Below, one piece after another: positions 35,907-46,076 of a stretch of 64,000 nucleotides of DNA. Source of the stretch: Nocardioides cavernae (GTDB lineage Bacteria; Actinomycetota; Actinomycetes; Propionibacteriales; Nocardioidaceae); assembly GCF_016907475.1 (NCBI RefSeq), contig NZ_JAFBCA010000001.1, positions 1,116,001 through 1,180,000 on the forward strand. The letters run 5' to 3'. Made by a program: the position numbers and the translations under genes. Under the pieces are notes generated by a model, which had not been told where the DNA came from, ran no database searches, and saw only the letters and a program-made list of their open reading frames with translations. Within the stretch, counting starts at the first letter, position 1. Each line of letters opens with the position of its first letter.

Positions 35907-37289
35907 TCAGCGACCCTGCTGCAGCTTGTTCCAGGTCTGCCGCGTGGCGACGCCCGAGACGCCGATCTTCAGGCGTGACTGGTAGGTCCGCACGGCCGCC
36001 TCGGTCTTGGCGTCGAACACACCGGTCGCCCGGAAGCGCCCCGCGCCGGCCGCGTTGAGCGCCCGCTGGAGCCGGTGCACCGACTCGTCGACCGACCCGC
36101 GCTTGACCGTCGTACGGGCACCGGCGGCGAGCAGCGCCGTCCAGTGCCGCTTCTCGAAGGTGTTGCTCGGGGTGAACTTGCGGGCGGCCTGCCAGGCGCG
36201 CGCGCCGGCGATCGTGGCGGCGTCGTACGAGCCGTTGACCGGACCCGAGTAGGTGCCCTGCTCAGCGAGGAGGCACTGCAGCGCCTTGACGCGCGTGGAC
36301 TTCGCGGAGGACGGCGAGAGCGCGGGGTACTTCCAGAAGCCGAGCCGGGTGCCGGGGCAACGCCCCTCCGGCCGCGGCTGGGAGCCGGCGCCGAGGTCGA
36401 TGAAGTTGCTGTCGATGTTGATCGTGACGCCGCCCCACGTCTCGTTGTGGCCGCCGAGGTACTGCTTCATCCGACCGCCGGGACGCCAGCCGTCCTCCGG
36501 GATGTAGGTCGTGGAGGTGTTGGCGGCCCCGTCCCAGCGGGCGATCCAGATGCGGTCCGGCAGAGCGAACTGGCCGGGGCGCTGGGTGCGGGCGTCGTCG
36601 AGCATCTTGATGCCCGAGCTCGCGCTGGAGTAGAAGCCGGCGGTGTAGCCGAGCGCCTTGATCCGGGTGACCCACGCGGACGTGAAGACGAGCGCCGACT
36701 CGCGGCAGTGGGTGTTGGTGAGGTCGAAGCCCTCGAGGTCGTACCAGATCGTGCTGCCCGCGCCGATGCCGTACGTCGCTGCGTCGGCGGCGTTCTTGTC
36801 GGCCTCGGCCGCACCCTGCGCGGCCGCCGTGGCGTAGCCGCCGGTGGGGCTCGGCGAGATCTTGAAGTCGTCCTTGTAGCGCGGGAAGCGTGGCTGGCAC
36901 GACGCCTGCGGTCCGAGGGCGATGGGCAGCAGTCGCCAGCCGCGGGCGACCTGGGCGGCGACCCAGGTGGGGCTGAGGTTGGGCTGGGTGCGGCAGGCGC
37001 GGGAGTCGCCGGAGATGTAGATGCCGACCGCGGTGAACGGTGACTTCTTCCACCACGCGTCCATCGCCGACTGGGTCGGCGCGACGCACTGGTCGAAGCC
37101 GTAGCCGGTGAAGTCGCCCGGGGTGGCGAGCGCGACCTGGCGCTGCGAGGCGAGCTTGCGGGCCTGCGGTGCGGGCTCGTCGGCGGTCGCGGTCGTCGAC
37201 CCGACGAGCGGTGCGACGAGCACCAGCGCAAGGGCGGCCGTCACGGTCCGGACGAGCGTACGAGGTCGGGTCTGGCGGGCGCGGCGCAT
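35907..37289 (-). CDS. secreted DUF1906 (glycoside hydrolase-like) protein with two peptidoglycan-binding domains
   Basis: 460 aa. A signal peptide (MRRARQTRPRTLVRTVTAAL, cleavage near ATADE, about 35-40) is followed by a DUF1906/Rv2525c-like TIM-barrel (GYGFDQCVAPTQSAMDAWW, IGIYISGDSRAC, WYDLEGFD, AGFYSSASSG, IWIARWDG; about 55-275). Two PG_binding_1 domains then follow (about 300-370 and 385-455, ending VATRQTWNKLQQG). It probably binds or trims cell-wall glycan outside the cell. ATG 37289 has a CTGGAG site; an in-frame upstream ATG lacks one. Confidence 0.88.
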   Translation of the reverse strand: MRRARQTRPRTLVRTVTAALALVLVAPLVGSTTATADEPAPQARKLASQRQVALATPGDFTGYGFDQCVAPTQSAMDAWWKKSPFTAVGIYISGDSRACRTQPNLSPTWVAAQVARGWRLLPIALGPQASCQPRFPRYKDDFKISPSPTGGYATAAAQGAAEADKNAADAATYGIGAGSTIWYDLEGFDLTNTHCRESALVFTSAWVTRIKALGYTAGFYSSASSGIKMLDDARTQRPGQFALPDRIWIARWDGAANTSTTYIPEDGWRPGGRMKQYLGGHNETWGGVTINIDSNFIDLGAGSQPRPEGRCPGTRLGFWKYPALSPSSAKSTRVKALQCLLAEQGTYSGPVNGSYDAATIAGARAWQAARKFTPSNTFEKRHWTALLAAGARTTVKRGSVDESVHRLQRALNAAGAGRFRATGVFDAKTEAAVRTYQSRLKIGVSGVATRQTWNKLQQGR

Positions 37290-37379
37290 GGGTGACTCCA
37301 GGCAGGCGGGGAAGGGTGTGTCGCGGGGCAGGCGCACCCAGAGAACCACATGAGTCACACGCGTAACAGTCGTTCGGCA

Positions 37380-37399
37380 GAACTACAGATCTGTAGTTC
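37380..37399. promoter_or_regulatory. perfect 20-bp palindrome GAACTACAGATCTGTAGTTC
   Basis: Perfect inverted repeat located 7 bp after the stop of the 37407 gene and 91 bp upstream of the DUF1906 ATG. It may be a terminator for the WXG-like operon or an operator for the DUF1906 gene. No U-run follows on the minus strand. Confidence 0.45.
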
Positions 37400-37406
37400 G
37401 CCGTGG

Positions 37407-37802
37407 TCAGTCGGCGGTCGGCACGTCGTCGAGGAGGAAGTTGCCCTTGGCCTCTTCCTCCTCGACGAGCTCCTCGAACGCCAGCGCGATGTCGTCCTGG
37501 TGCTCCTCGACCATCCGCGTCAGGTGTCCCTGGAGCAGCGCGCCGTTGGAGGACTGGCCGGAGAAGACCTGTTCCCAGGTGTCCTCGCCGCCGCGGATCT
37601 TCTCCACGAGCGTCTTCATGTCCTCGCCGAGCTCGCCGGACTCGGCCTGCTCCTCGAGCGCCTGCTTCTCCTCATCGGTGAGCAGCGGGCGCGCGTTGAG
37701 CTGGTCGACGGTCGATCGGAGGTCGGCCAGGCTCGCGGTCAGGTCCTCGCGCGCCTCGCTGATCGCCGCCAGGATCTCCGCCTGGCTGCGGGGGTCGCTC
37801 AT
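37407..37802 (-). CDS. acidic coiled-coil protein of the WXG-like cluster
   Basis: 131 aa, strongly acidic (DEEKQALEEQAESGELGED, EELVEEEEAKG). The N-terminal SQAEILAAISEAREDLTASL is predicted helical coiled coil. No membrane segment and no known domain. It lies 9 bp downstream of the 359-aa WXG-motif protein, so it is co-transcribed. Small acidic partners of secreted proteins are often chaperones (EspG-like in role), which is a guess from position and charge only. Confidence 0.65.
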   Translation of the reverse strand: MSDPRSQAEILAAISEAREDLTASLADLRSTVDQLNARPLLTDEEKQALEEQAESGELGEDMKTLVEKIRGGEDTWEQVFSGQSSNGALLQGHLTRMVEEHQDDIALAFEELVEEEEAKGNFLLDDVPTAD

Positions 37803-37811
37803 GGCGGGAGG

Positions 37812-38891
37812 CTATGCCAGAGAAGGTGCGACCGGCACGGGGCGCTGGCCGACCGTCGGGGTGGTGACGGTGCTCGGGTCGCGCGTGACGCTGCTCGGCG
37901 CGCCAGTGGAGACGGGGGCGCCGGGCGTCGAGACGGGCGCCTTGTCGCCGTCGAAGAAGCTCTTCACCGTCGTGATGAGCGACTTGACCTGCTGGAGGAT
38001 GTTGATGAGCTTCATCAGCACCTTGTAGGCCTTCATCACCGCCTGGAAGGCCTGGAAGACGGCCTGCACGACGCGGGCCCAGCCGACGCCGGGGATGCTC
38101 ATCGTCGCCAGCGCGGAGGAGACGGTCTGCACCGCCGCCTTCACGCACTGCACCACCGAGAGGGCGGTCTGCCAGGCGTCGCGGCAGATCTGCACGACGG
38201 TCTGGCCCATCTGGACGAGCTGGCCGGCCTGGGCGTCGAGCGAGCCGACCCACGTGACGATCTGCTTGACCGCCGCGTCGGACGCGCCGCCCTGCCACGT
38301 CTGCGAGATCGTCGAGCTCCCGCTCTCGAGGTTGGACGCGACGCCGCGCATCGACTGGCCGAGCGCGCCGAAGGACGAGCCCTGGGTCGACGCACCGACG
38401 ACGTCGCCGCCGATCTTCTCCGCGAGCTCGGCGCGGATGTCGAAGCCGGTCAGCATCCGCACCAGGTCGCAGACGGTGTCGTACGGGAAGCCGAAGCTGA
38501 TCTGGGGCAGGCTGCTCTCGGTGGGGCCGGCCCGCCGGATGGTGGTGTCGGCGACGTCCCAGAAGCGGCTCGACCCGTCGCGGCCGTCGACGCCGGCGGC
38601 GTTGTGGCGGCGTACGACGCCGTCCTCGGTGAGCGTGAAGTCGCGGGCAGTGGCCCGCAGCGCCTCGGCGTGGTCGCGCATCCCGGCGCCGTTGTCCTCC
38701 AGCGACTGGTGCACCGAGGGCAGCAGGGCGTTGTAGGCGCCCATCATGGTCTCGAGGATGGGGCCGAAGTCGGTCTGGACGAGCGCGTTGCCGCCGTTGC
38801 GGGCGATGCCGGAGAGGTCGTCGCCGGCGCGCTGGACCTGCGCGGACCAGGCGTCGAGCTCGGAGAGGTCGACGGTCATCACGGCGTTCAT
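37812..38891 (-). CDS. WXG/EspC-like protein, putative type VII secretion substrate
   Basis: 359 aa. Residues 1-95 (LDAWSAQVQRAGDDLSGIA, then helix 2 RDHAEALRATARDF) resemble the EspC/ESX-secreted helical hairpin. A second helical module carries the WXG-type turn TWQGGASDAA (W199) between long helices. The C-terminal region (about 250-315) is a long hydrophobic/amphipathic helix set (VVQAVFQAFQAVMKAYKVLM), then a Pro/Thr/Val-rich tail. No catalytic motif is seen. SD AGGAG precedes ATG 38891. Divergent from the 39036 gene; together they form an orphan WXG cluster. Confidence 0.6.
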   Translation of the reverse strand: MNAVMTVDLSELDAWSAQVQRAGDDLSGIARNGGNALVQTDFGPILETMMGAYNALLPSVHQSLEDNGAGMRDHAEALRATARDFTLTEDGVVRRHNAAGVDGRDGSSRFWDVADTTIRRAGPTESSLPQISFGFPYDTVCDLVRMLTGFDIRAELAEKIGGDVVGASTQGSSFGALGQSMRGVASNLESGSSTISQTWQGGASDAAVKQIVTWVGSLDAQAGQLVQMGQTVVQICRDAWQTALSVVQCVKAAVQTVSSALATMSIPGVGWARVVQAVFQAFQAVMKAYKVLMKLINILQQVKSLITTVKSFFDGDKAPVSTPGAPVSTGAPSSVTRDPSTVTTPTVGQRPVPVAPSLA

Positions 38892-39035
38892 CGCGGCTCC
38901 TGGAGCGGGCGGGGGCGGGTCGTGCTCGATCGTCTTCCCCGAACGCGGCGCCGCGAAACCGGCCCTCCCGGAATGTTTGCCCACAGGTCGACAGCGACCG
39001 TGTTTGGCTCCCGCCGTCGGGGGTATTCCGCTGAG

Positions 39036-39416
39036 GTGAGCGCAAGCGGCAGACGATCCCTGATGCAGGTCGAGCCGGCCCGGCTGGTCGAGCTGGCGGG
39101 CTCGTCCGAGCGCGTCCTCGACGCGATGCGGCAGGACTGGGCGGACGCCGTCGAGGAGCTCGCCGAGGCGTGCGTGGCGCTCGGCGACGCGACCGGCACG
39201 GCCAACCTCGCAGCGTCGTACGCCGATGCGCTGGGCGACGCCGACGAGGTCCTGACCTCGCTCGCCGGCGCGCTCGAGCTGGGCGTCGCCGGGCTCGTCG
39301 ACGCCGCTCGCGACGCCCTGCGCGCCGACGACACGGTCGCCGCCGAGCTCGAGCGCGCCACCCACCTGCTGGGCGAGGGGCCGTTCGGGATCATGCCGGG
39401 ACCGGGAGGTCGCTGA
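39036..39416 (+). CDS. EspC-like small helical protein
   Basis: 126 aa, all-alpha, no Cys. The start MQVEPARLVELAGSSERVLD and the long Ala/Asp/Glu-rich helices (TANLAASYADALGDADEVLTSLAGAL) match the ESX-1 EspC/type VII substrate-like family, with the usual helix-turn-helix but no W-x-G. GTG 39036 is preferred; MQVEP nine residues later is possible. TATTCC lies 6 nt before it, close to the leaderless box. Two nt separate it from the next gene, so the two are co-transcribed. Confidence 0.65.
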   Translation: MSASGRRSLMQVEPARLVELAGSSERVLDAMRQDWADAVEELAEACVALGDATGTANLAASYADALGDADEVLTSLAGALELGVAGLVDAARDALRADDTVAAELERATHLLGEGPFGIMPGPGGR

Positions 39417-39418
39417 CC

Positions 39419-40642
39419 GTGCCGGCCAACCCGTGGGAGCTGCGCGCCGACGTCCGGCCGCTCGAGGCCGCCGCCCAGCGGTGGACCGAGGTCAGCGCGC
39501 TGGTGTCACGTCGCGGTGACGAGCTCGTCGACGCCGCGCGGCGCGCCACCGAGGGGTGGGACGCGGCGTCCGCCGAGAGCTACGAGCAGCACCGCAGGCA
39601 GGTGCTCGCCCACCTCGACCGCTTCACCTCTCTGGCCGACCGGATCGCCGACTGCCTCCGCGCGTCCGCCACGCTGATGACGTCGTCGCAGAAGGACCTC
39701 GACCGCGCCTGGACGACCGTCGCGGCGGTGCCGCACGAGGTGGTCGGGGAGTCGCGACACCTGGTCTTCAAGCCCTCCGAGGACGAGGACCGCGGCAAGG
39801 TCACCCGAGGCCAGGCCGAGACCGACGACATCCGCCACCGGCTCACGGTGGCGCTCGACCAGGAGAGCGCCCGGCTCCGGTCGGCCCGCGCCGAGCTGGT
39901 CACCGTGCGCACCGAGCTGCTGTCGCTCACCGGGGGCAGCTTCGCGGGGTTCGGCGGGCCCGGGGGAGAGGAGTCGGGAGTCGGCACGATCGCGCCTCCG
40001 TCCACCTCGGTGCCGGGCGCAGCCCAGACCGGCGTCTCCGCGCTGCCGCCGGTGGCCCCGATCTCGGTGTCCGTCCCCGACCTGACGGGACTCTCCGCGG
40101 CAGGGCTGACGTCGCAGTCCGCCGCCGCGGCGGGCGGACTGCTCGCCCGGCGCGGGGGCGGGACGAAGCGGCCGGTCACCGGCACGCCACCCACCGGCGG
40201 GATGGGCGCGGGCGGCATGGCCGCACGCGCCGGGTCCATGTCGCGCGGCATGGTGAGCGGTCGTGGCGGGCCGGCCCGGATGCAGACCCCGCGTCTGGAG
40301 CGCACGGCGTCGGAGGAGACGGCCGCCCGCGCCGCCCGGGAGAAGGAAGCGGTGCGCGAGGCCAAGCGTGCGGCCCTCGAGGAGAAGCGTGCCGAGCGCG
40401 CGGCCCGCAAGGCCGAGCGGGAGGCGGCGCGCGAGGCGGGGGTCCGCGCCGGCGGCAAGGAGTCGCGGCGGGACGACGAGCGCGAGGAGGCGGACGAGGC
40501 CGACGAACTGGCCGAGGTCGCCGTCCCGGAGGCGGGGGCCGACGCCGACGGCGAGCAGGCGGACGGCGGCGAGCGGCGTCAGGCCGTGCGGGTCGTCCAC
40601 GAGCCGACCCCGGGCGGTCACGCGGAGGGGCCCCGCCGGTAG
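39419..40642 (+). CDS. WXG100/PPE-like protein with charged C-terminal tail
   Basis: 407 aa. Residues 1-100 form a WXG-fold hairpin: VRPLEAAAQRWTEVSALVSR, then EGWDAASAESYEQHRRQ (W47, W-x-A in place of W-x-G), then a second long helix. The middle (about 170-300) is Gly/Ala/Ser/Pro-rich and disordered. The C-terminal 100 residues are a very charged Lys/Arg/Glu coil (EKEAVREAKRAALEEKRAER) ending acidic. Exported helper or toxin-like architecture is possible; no toxin domain is recognised. Gene order with 39036 suggests a secreted heterodimer. Confidence 0.6.
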   Translation: MPANPWELRADVRPLEAAAQRWTEVSALVSRRGDELVDAARRATEGWDAASAESYEQHRRQVLAHLDRFTSLADRIADCLRASATLMTSSQKDLDRAWTTVAAVPHEVVGESRHLVFKPSEDEDRGKVTRGQAETDDIRHRLTVALDQESARLRSARAELVTVRTELLSLTGGSFAGFGGPGGEESGVGTIAPPSTSVPGAAQTGVSALPPVAPISVSVPDLTGLSAAGLTSQSAAAAGGLLARRGGGTKRPVTGTPPTGGMGAGGMAARAGSMSRGMVSGRGGPARMQTPRLERTASEETAARAAREKEAVREAKRAALEEKRAERAARKAEREAAREAGVRAGGKESRRDDEREEADEADELAEVAVPEAGADADGEQADGGERRQAVRVVHEPTPGGHAEGPRR

Positions 40643-40675
40643 GCGCGCGGCCGACCCGGCGGGGCTCCTCCGAGG

Positions 40676-42154
40676 TCAGGCCGCCTCGGCGACGGCCTCC
40701 GGCTCACGCTCGTCGACCAGCTCCACGACCTGCGGCGCGGGCGCCCGGAGCAGCGCCGCCGTCACCAGCAGTGCCACCGCGGCGAAGCCGGCCGAGGTGA
40801 GGAAGGCCGCCTGCAGGCCGGGGACGAGCTGGCCGGGCACCGCGCCGGCGGCGTACACCGAGACGATGACGGCCACGCCGATCGCACTGCCGAGCTGCTG
40901 GGTGGTCTGCAGGAGACCGGACGCCGCTCCGGCGTGCTCGGGCTCCACCCCGGCGAGGACGGTGACCGTGATCGGCATGAACACCAGGCCGGTGGCCAGA
41001 CCGGCGATCACCATCGGGCCGAAGACGGTGCCGAGGTAGGTGCCGTCCGCGCCCGCGGCGCTGAGCCAGGCGTAGCCGAGCGTGAGCGCGCCCGTGCCGG
41101 TCATCACCATCGCGCGCGGCCCCACCCTGCCGATGAGCCACGGAGTGACTCGCGACATCGCGAAGATGCCGAGGCTGAAGGGCAGGAAGGCGACGCCCGA
41201 CATCAGCGGTCCGAAGCCGAGCACGGTCTGGGCGTACTGGACGACGAGGAAGAACATCGACAGGTTCGCGCCGACGACCAGTGCCATCGCGGCGAGGGCA
41301 CCGACACGGCGCCGGTTGCGGACCAGGTGTGGCTGCACCATCGGGTGCGGGTGCCGGGTCTCGGTCCGGGCGAGCAGCAGGAGCAGCGCCGCGCCGAGGA
41401 CGAAGCCGCCGATGGTGCGCGCCGAGCCCCAGCCGTGCTCGGGAGCTCCGATGAGGGCCCAGACGAGGGACACGGCGCCGACCGTCGCGCTCGCGGCGCC
41501 GACGAGGTCGAAGCGCCCGGGGCGACGCGCGGTCTCGTCGACGAACCGGCCCACGAGCAGCAGCACGGCGATGCCGAGGGGCACGTTGATGAAGAGCGTC
41601 CACCGCCACGACCCGACGTCGGTGAGCAGGCCGCCCAGGACGAGACCGATGGAGGCGCCGCCCGAGGAGACCGCGCCGAAGAGCGCGAGGGCGCGGTTGC
41701 GTGCCGCCTCGTCGGGTGCGCTCGTGGTCAGGAGGGCCAGCACGCTCGGTGCGGCCAGGGCTGCACCGACGCCCTGGAGCGCGCGGGTCGCCACGAGCTG
41801 GTCAGGTGTCTGGGCGAGTCCGCCGAGCGCGGAGGCGACCGTGAAGACGGCGAGCCCGACCTCGAAGGTACGACGGCGGCCGAGGACGTCGCCGAGGCGC
41901 CCGCCGAGGAGCAGGAGCCCGCCGAAGGCGAGCGTGTAGGCGTTGAGGACCCACGACAGGGACGCGGGGCCGAAGGCGAGGTCGGCGTCGATGCGCGGGA
42001 GCGCGACGTTCACGACCGTGGCGTCGAGCACGATCATCAGCTGGGCGACCAGGACGATCGCGATGCCGGCTGCGGCGCGACCGGCCTGCGGTGGCAGGTC
42101 GGTCGGGAGCTCGTGCCGGGATCCCTGGGGGAGCAGGGAGGTGGTGGATGACAT
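40676..42154 (-). CDS. MFS transporter, DHA2 family drug exporter
   Basis: 492 aa, about 14 membrane segments. Helix 1 D1 motif LMIVLDATVVNVALPRID, motif A GGRLGDVLGRRRTFE, and motif C in GGASIGLVLGGLLT identify an EmrB/QacA-type drug:proton antiporter. It is divergent from and almost certainly controlled by the TetR gene at 42276, whose operator lies inside its promoter. ATG 42154 (MSSTTSLLPQG) is preferred over the longer frame, which would cover the operator. Confidence 0.9.
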   Translation of the reverse strand: MSSTTSLLPQGSRHELPTDLPPQAGRAAAGIAIVLVAQLMIVLDATVVNVALPRIDADLAFGPASLSWVLNAYTLAFGGLLLLGGRLGDVLGRRRTFEVGLAVFTVASALGGLAQTPDQLVATRALQGVGAALAAPSVLALLTTSAPDEAARNRALALFGAVSSGGASIGLVLGGLLTDVGSWRWTLFINVPLGIAVLLLVGRFVDETARRPGRFDLVGAASATVGAVSLVWALIGAPEHGWGSARTIGGFVLGAALLLLLARTETRHPHPMVQPHLVRNRRRVGALAAMALVVGANLSMFFLVVQYAQTVLGFGPLMSGVAFLPFSLGIFAMSRVTPWLIGRVGPRAMVMTGTGALTLGYAWLSAAGADGTYLGTVFGPMVIAGLATGLVFMPITVTVLAGVEPEHAGAASGLLQTTQQLGSAIGVAVIVSVYAAGAVPGQLVPGLQAAFLTSAGFAAVALLVTAALLRAPAPQVVELVDEREPEAVAEAA

Positions 42155-42201
42155 GAGGTGCAGTCCTGTTCTGACTCTGTGGAGCCGAGGTACAGTAGAT
42201 C

Positions 42202-42256
42202 CGGAGGATGACTCCGCTTCCTGAACGACAATACGGAGACTGTCTCCGTTTAGCAA
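42202..42256. promoter_or_regulatory. TetR operator inside the exporter promoter
   Basis: On the minus strand TTGCTA (42256-42251), 17 nt, then TATTGT (42233-42228) is a well-spaced sigma-70 promoter for the MFS gene. Its spacer holds ACGGAGACTGTCTCCGT (42233-42249), a perfect 8+8 inverted repeat around one base. A weaker CGGAG-N5-CTCCG element (42202-42216) lies downstream in the leader. Confidence 0.75.
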
Positions 42257-42275
42257 GACCGAAAGGGAAAGCTCC

Positions 42276-42824
42276 GTGCGTGCCGACGCCCAGCGCAACC
42301 GTGACCGCATCGTCGAGGTGGCCCGACAGGTGTTCCGCGAGCAGGGCTACGACGCGTCCCTCGACCTCATCGCCAAGCAGTCCGGTGTGGGGCCGGGCAC
42401 GCTCTACCGGCACTTCCCGACCCGTGACGACCTCATCGACGCGGTCATGCAGGCCTGGGTCGACCACGTGCAGGACACGGCCGACAAGGCGCTCGCCCAC
42501 GAGGGAGCGCCACGCGACCTCCTCCTCAACTGGTTCGAGGAGTACGTCCGGCTGATCAGCGTGCACAAGGGCGGCCCGGCCAAGATCACCGGAGCCATGG
42601 GCGACGAGAGCTCGCCGATCCGCAGCAAGTGCGAGGTGCTGCAGGCGGCGAGCGGACGGGTGCTCGACGAGCTGCGGGCGGAGGGCGCCGTACGCGAGGA
42701 CGTCACACCCCTCCAGGTCGCGCGCCTCGTCGGCGGCGTCGCCACCGTCGCCGACACCTCCGGCCTCGAGGTCGCGACCGTGCGTCCGATGCTCGAGGTC
42801 ATCGCCGACGGGCTGCTGACCTGA
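42276..42824 (+). CDS. TetR-family transcriptional repressor
   Basis: 182 aa. N-terminal HTH: RNRDRIVEVARQVFREQGYDASLDLIAKQSGVGPGTLYRHFPTRDDLI (7-54), the classic TetR DNA-binding signature. The C-terminal domain (about 60-180) binds the inducer; identity is unknown, but the partner exporter suggests a drug-like compound. GTG start at 42276. The divergent region contains the palindrome ACGGAGAC-T-GTCTCCGT, the expected operator. Confidence 0.92.
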   Translation: MRADAQRNRDRIVEVARQVFREQGYDASLDLIAKQSGVGPGTLYRHFPTRDDLIDAVMQAWVDHVQDTADKALAHEGAPRDLLLNWFEEYVRLISVHKGGPAKITGAMGDESSPIRSKCEVLQAASGRVLDELRAEGAVREDVTPLQVARLVGGVATVADTSGLEVATVRPMLEVIADGLLT

Positions 42825-42892
42825 CCTCGGGGCCGGTCGCGACCTGGTGGACCGGCGGCCGACCTGGTCCGCGGCGCCGGTAGATTGGCGCC

Positions 42893-45226
<2,334 letters not shown>

Positions 45227-45243
45227 AGCTCTGGAGGGACTTC

Positions 45244-45320
45244 GCACCCGAGTCTCCCGCCTTGCACCCGAGATCTGGGGTGCCCAGTGGGAAAGTCCCC
45301 GGATATCCGGGGACTTTCCC
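45244..45320. repeat. intergenic repeat (family C) with a perfect 32-bp palindrome
   Basis: A 5' part (GCACCCGAGTCTCCCGC...GATCTGG) is shared with 48157. It ends in GGGAAAGTCCCCGG/ATAT-type core/CCGGGGACTTTCCC (45289-45320), perfectly palindromic with GGATATCC at the centre. It separates the convergent purL and ABC permease genes. Confidence 0.65.
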
Positions 45321-45329
45321 GCAGGAGCG

Positions 45330-46076
45330 TCAGTTCGAGCGACGCATCGCCCGCACCCCGACGACGAGCCCGAGGGCCGCGACGACCCCGGCGCCGAGCA
45401 CGCCCTGCAGGACGACGTCGGCCGGGAAGGTGCCGGCGAAGAGCGCGCGCGTCGCGTCGACGACGTACGTCATCGGGTTGAGCATCGAGATGACCTCGAG
45501 CCAGCGCGGCGCCCCGTCGACCGGCAGCAGCACGCCGGCGGTCAGGAGGGTCGGGAACAGCAGCGTCTGCTGGATCGTCCAGAACATCCAGTCCTGGCCC
45601 TTCGACGCGAGCGCCAGCGCGAACGACAGCGCGCCGACCCCGACGCTGAAGACCGACAGCACCAGCGTGGCCACGAGCACCCCGCCCAGGTGCAGGTCGA
45701 AGGCGAACGGCGTGACGACCGCGACGATGATCGCGACCTGCATCAACATCGGCACGACCTCCTTCAGTGCGCGGCCGACCAGCAGCGCCGGGCGGCCCAG
45801 CGGCGAGACCAGCTGCCGCTCGTGCGAGCCGGACTGCATCTCCTCCATCAGGTTGGCTCCGGTGAACGACGCCCCCATCAGCGCGGTCATCGCGACGATG
45901 CCCGGCACGAACCACTGCAGCGCCGAGCCGTCGGCCATCTCGGGGAGCAGCGGCGCGAAGAGGCCGAGGAAGACCAGCGGCTGGATCATCGCGAAGACCA
46001 CCGCCATCGGCTCGCGCCACACGGGCTTGAGCTCGCGGTTCATCACGTTCCAGGTGTCGGCGACGAAGGTGCTCAT
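45330..46076 (-). CDS. ABC-2 type transporter permease (DrrB-like)
   Basis: 248 aa, six membrane helices. The start STFVADTWNVMNRELKPVWRE and the signature YVVDATRALFAGTFP (about 205-220) are typical of ABC-2 permeases of drug-resistance exporters. It overlaps the ATPase stop by 4 nt (ATGA), forming an ATPase-permease operon. The pair is divergent from the WYL regulator, the likely controller. Substrate unknown. Confidence 0.92.
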   Translation of the reverse strand: MSTFVADTWNVMNRELKPVWREPMAVVFAMIQPLVFLGLFAPLLPEMADGSALQWFVPGIVAMTALMGASFTGANLMEEMQSGSHERQLVSPLGRPALLVGRALKEVVPMLMQVAIIVAVVTPFAFDLHLGGVLVATLVLSVFSVGVGALSFALALASKGQDWMFWTIQQTLLFPTLLTAGVLLPVDGAPRWLEVISMLNPMTYVVDATRALFAGTFPADVVLQGVLGAGVVAALGLVVGVRAMRRSN

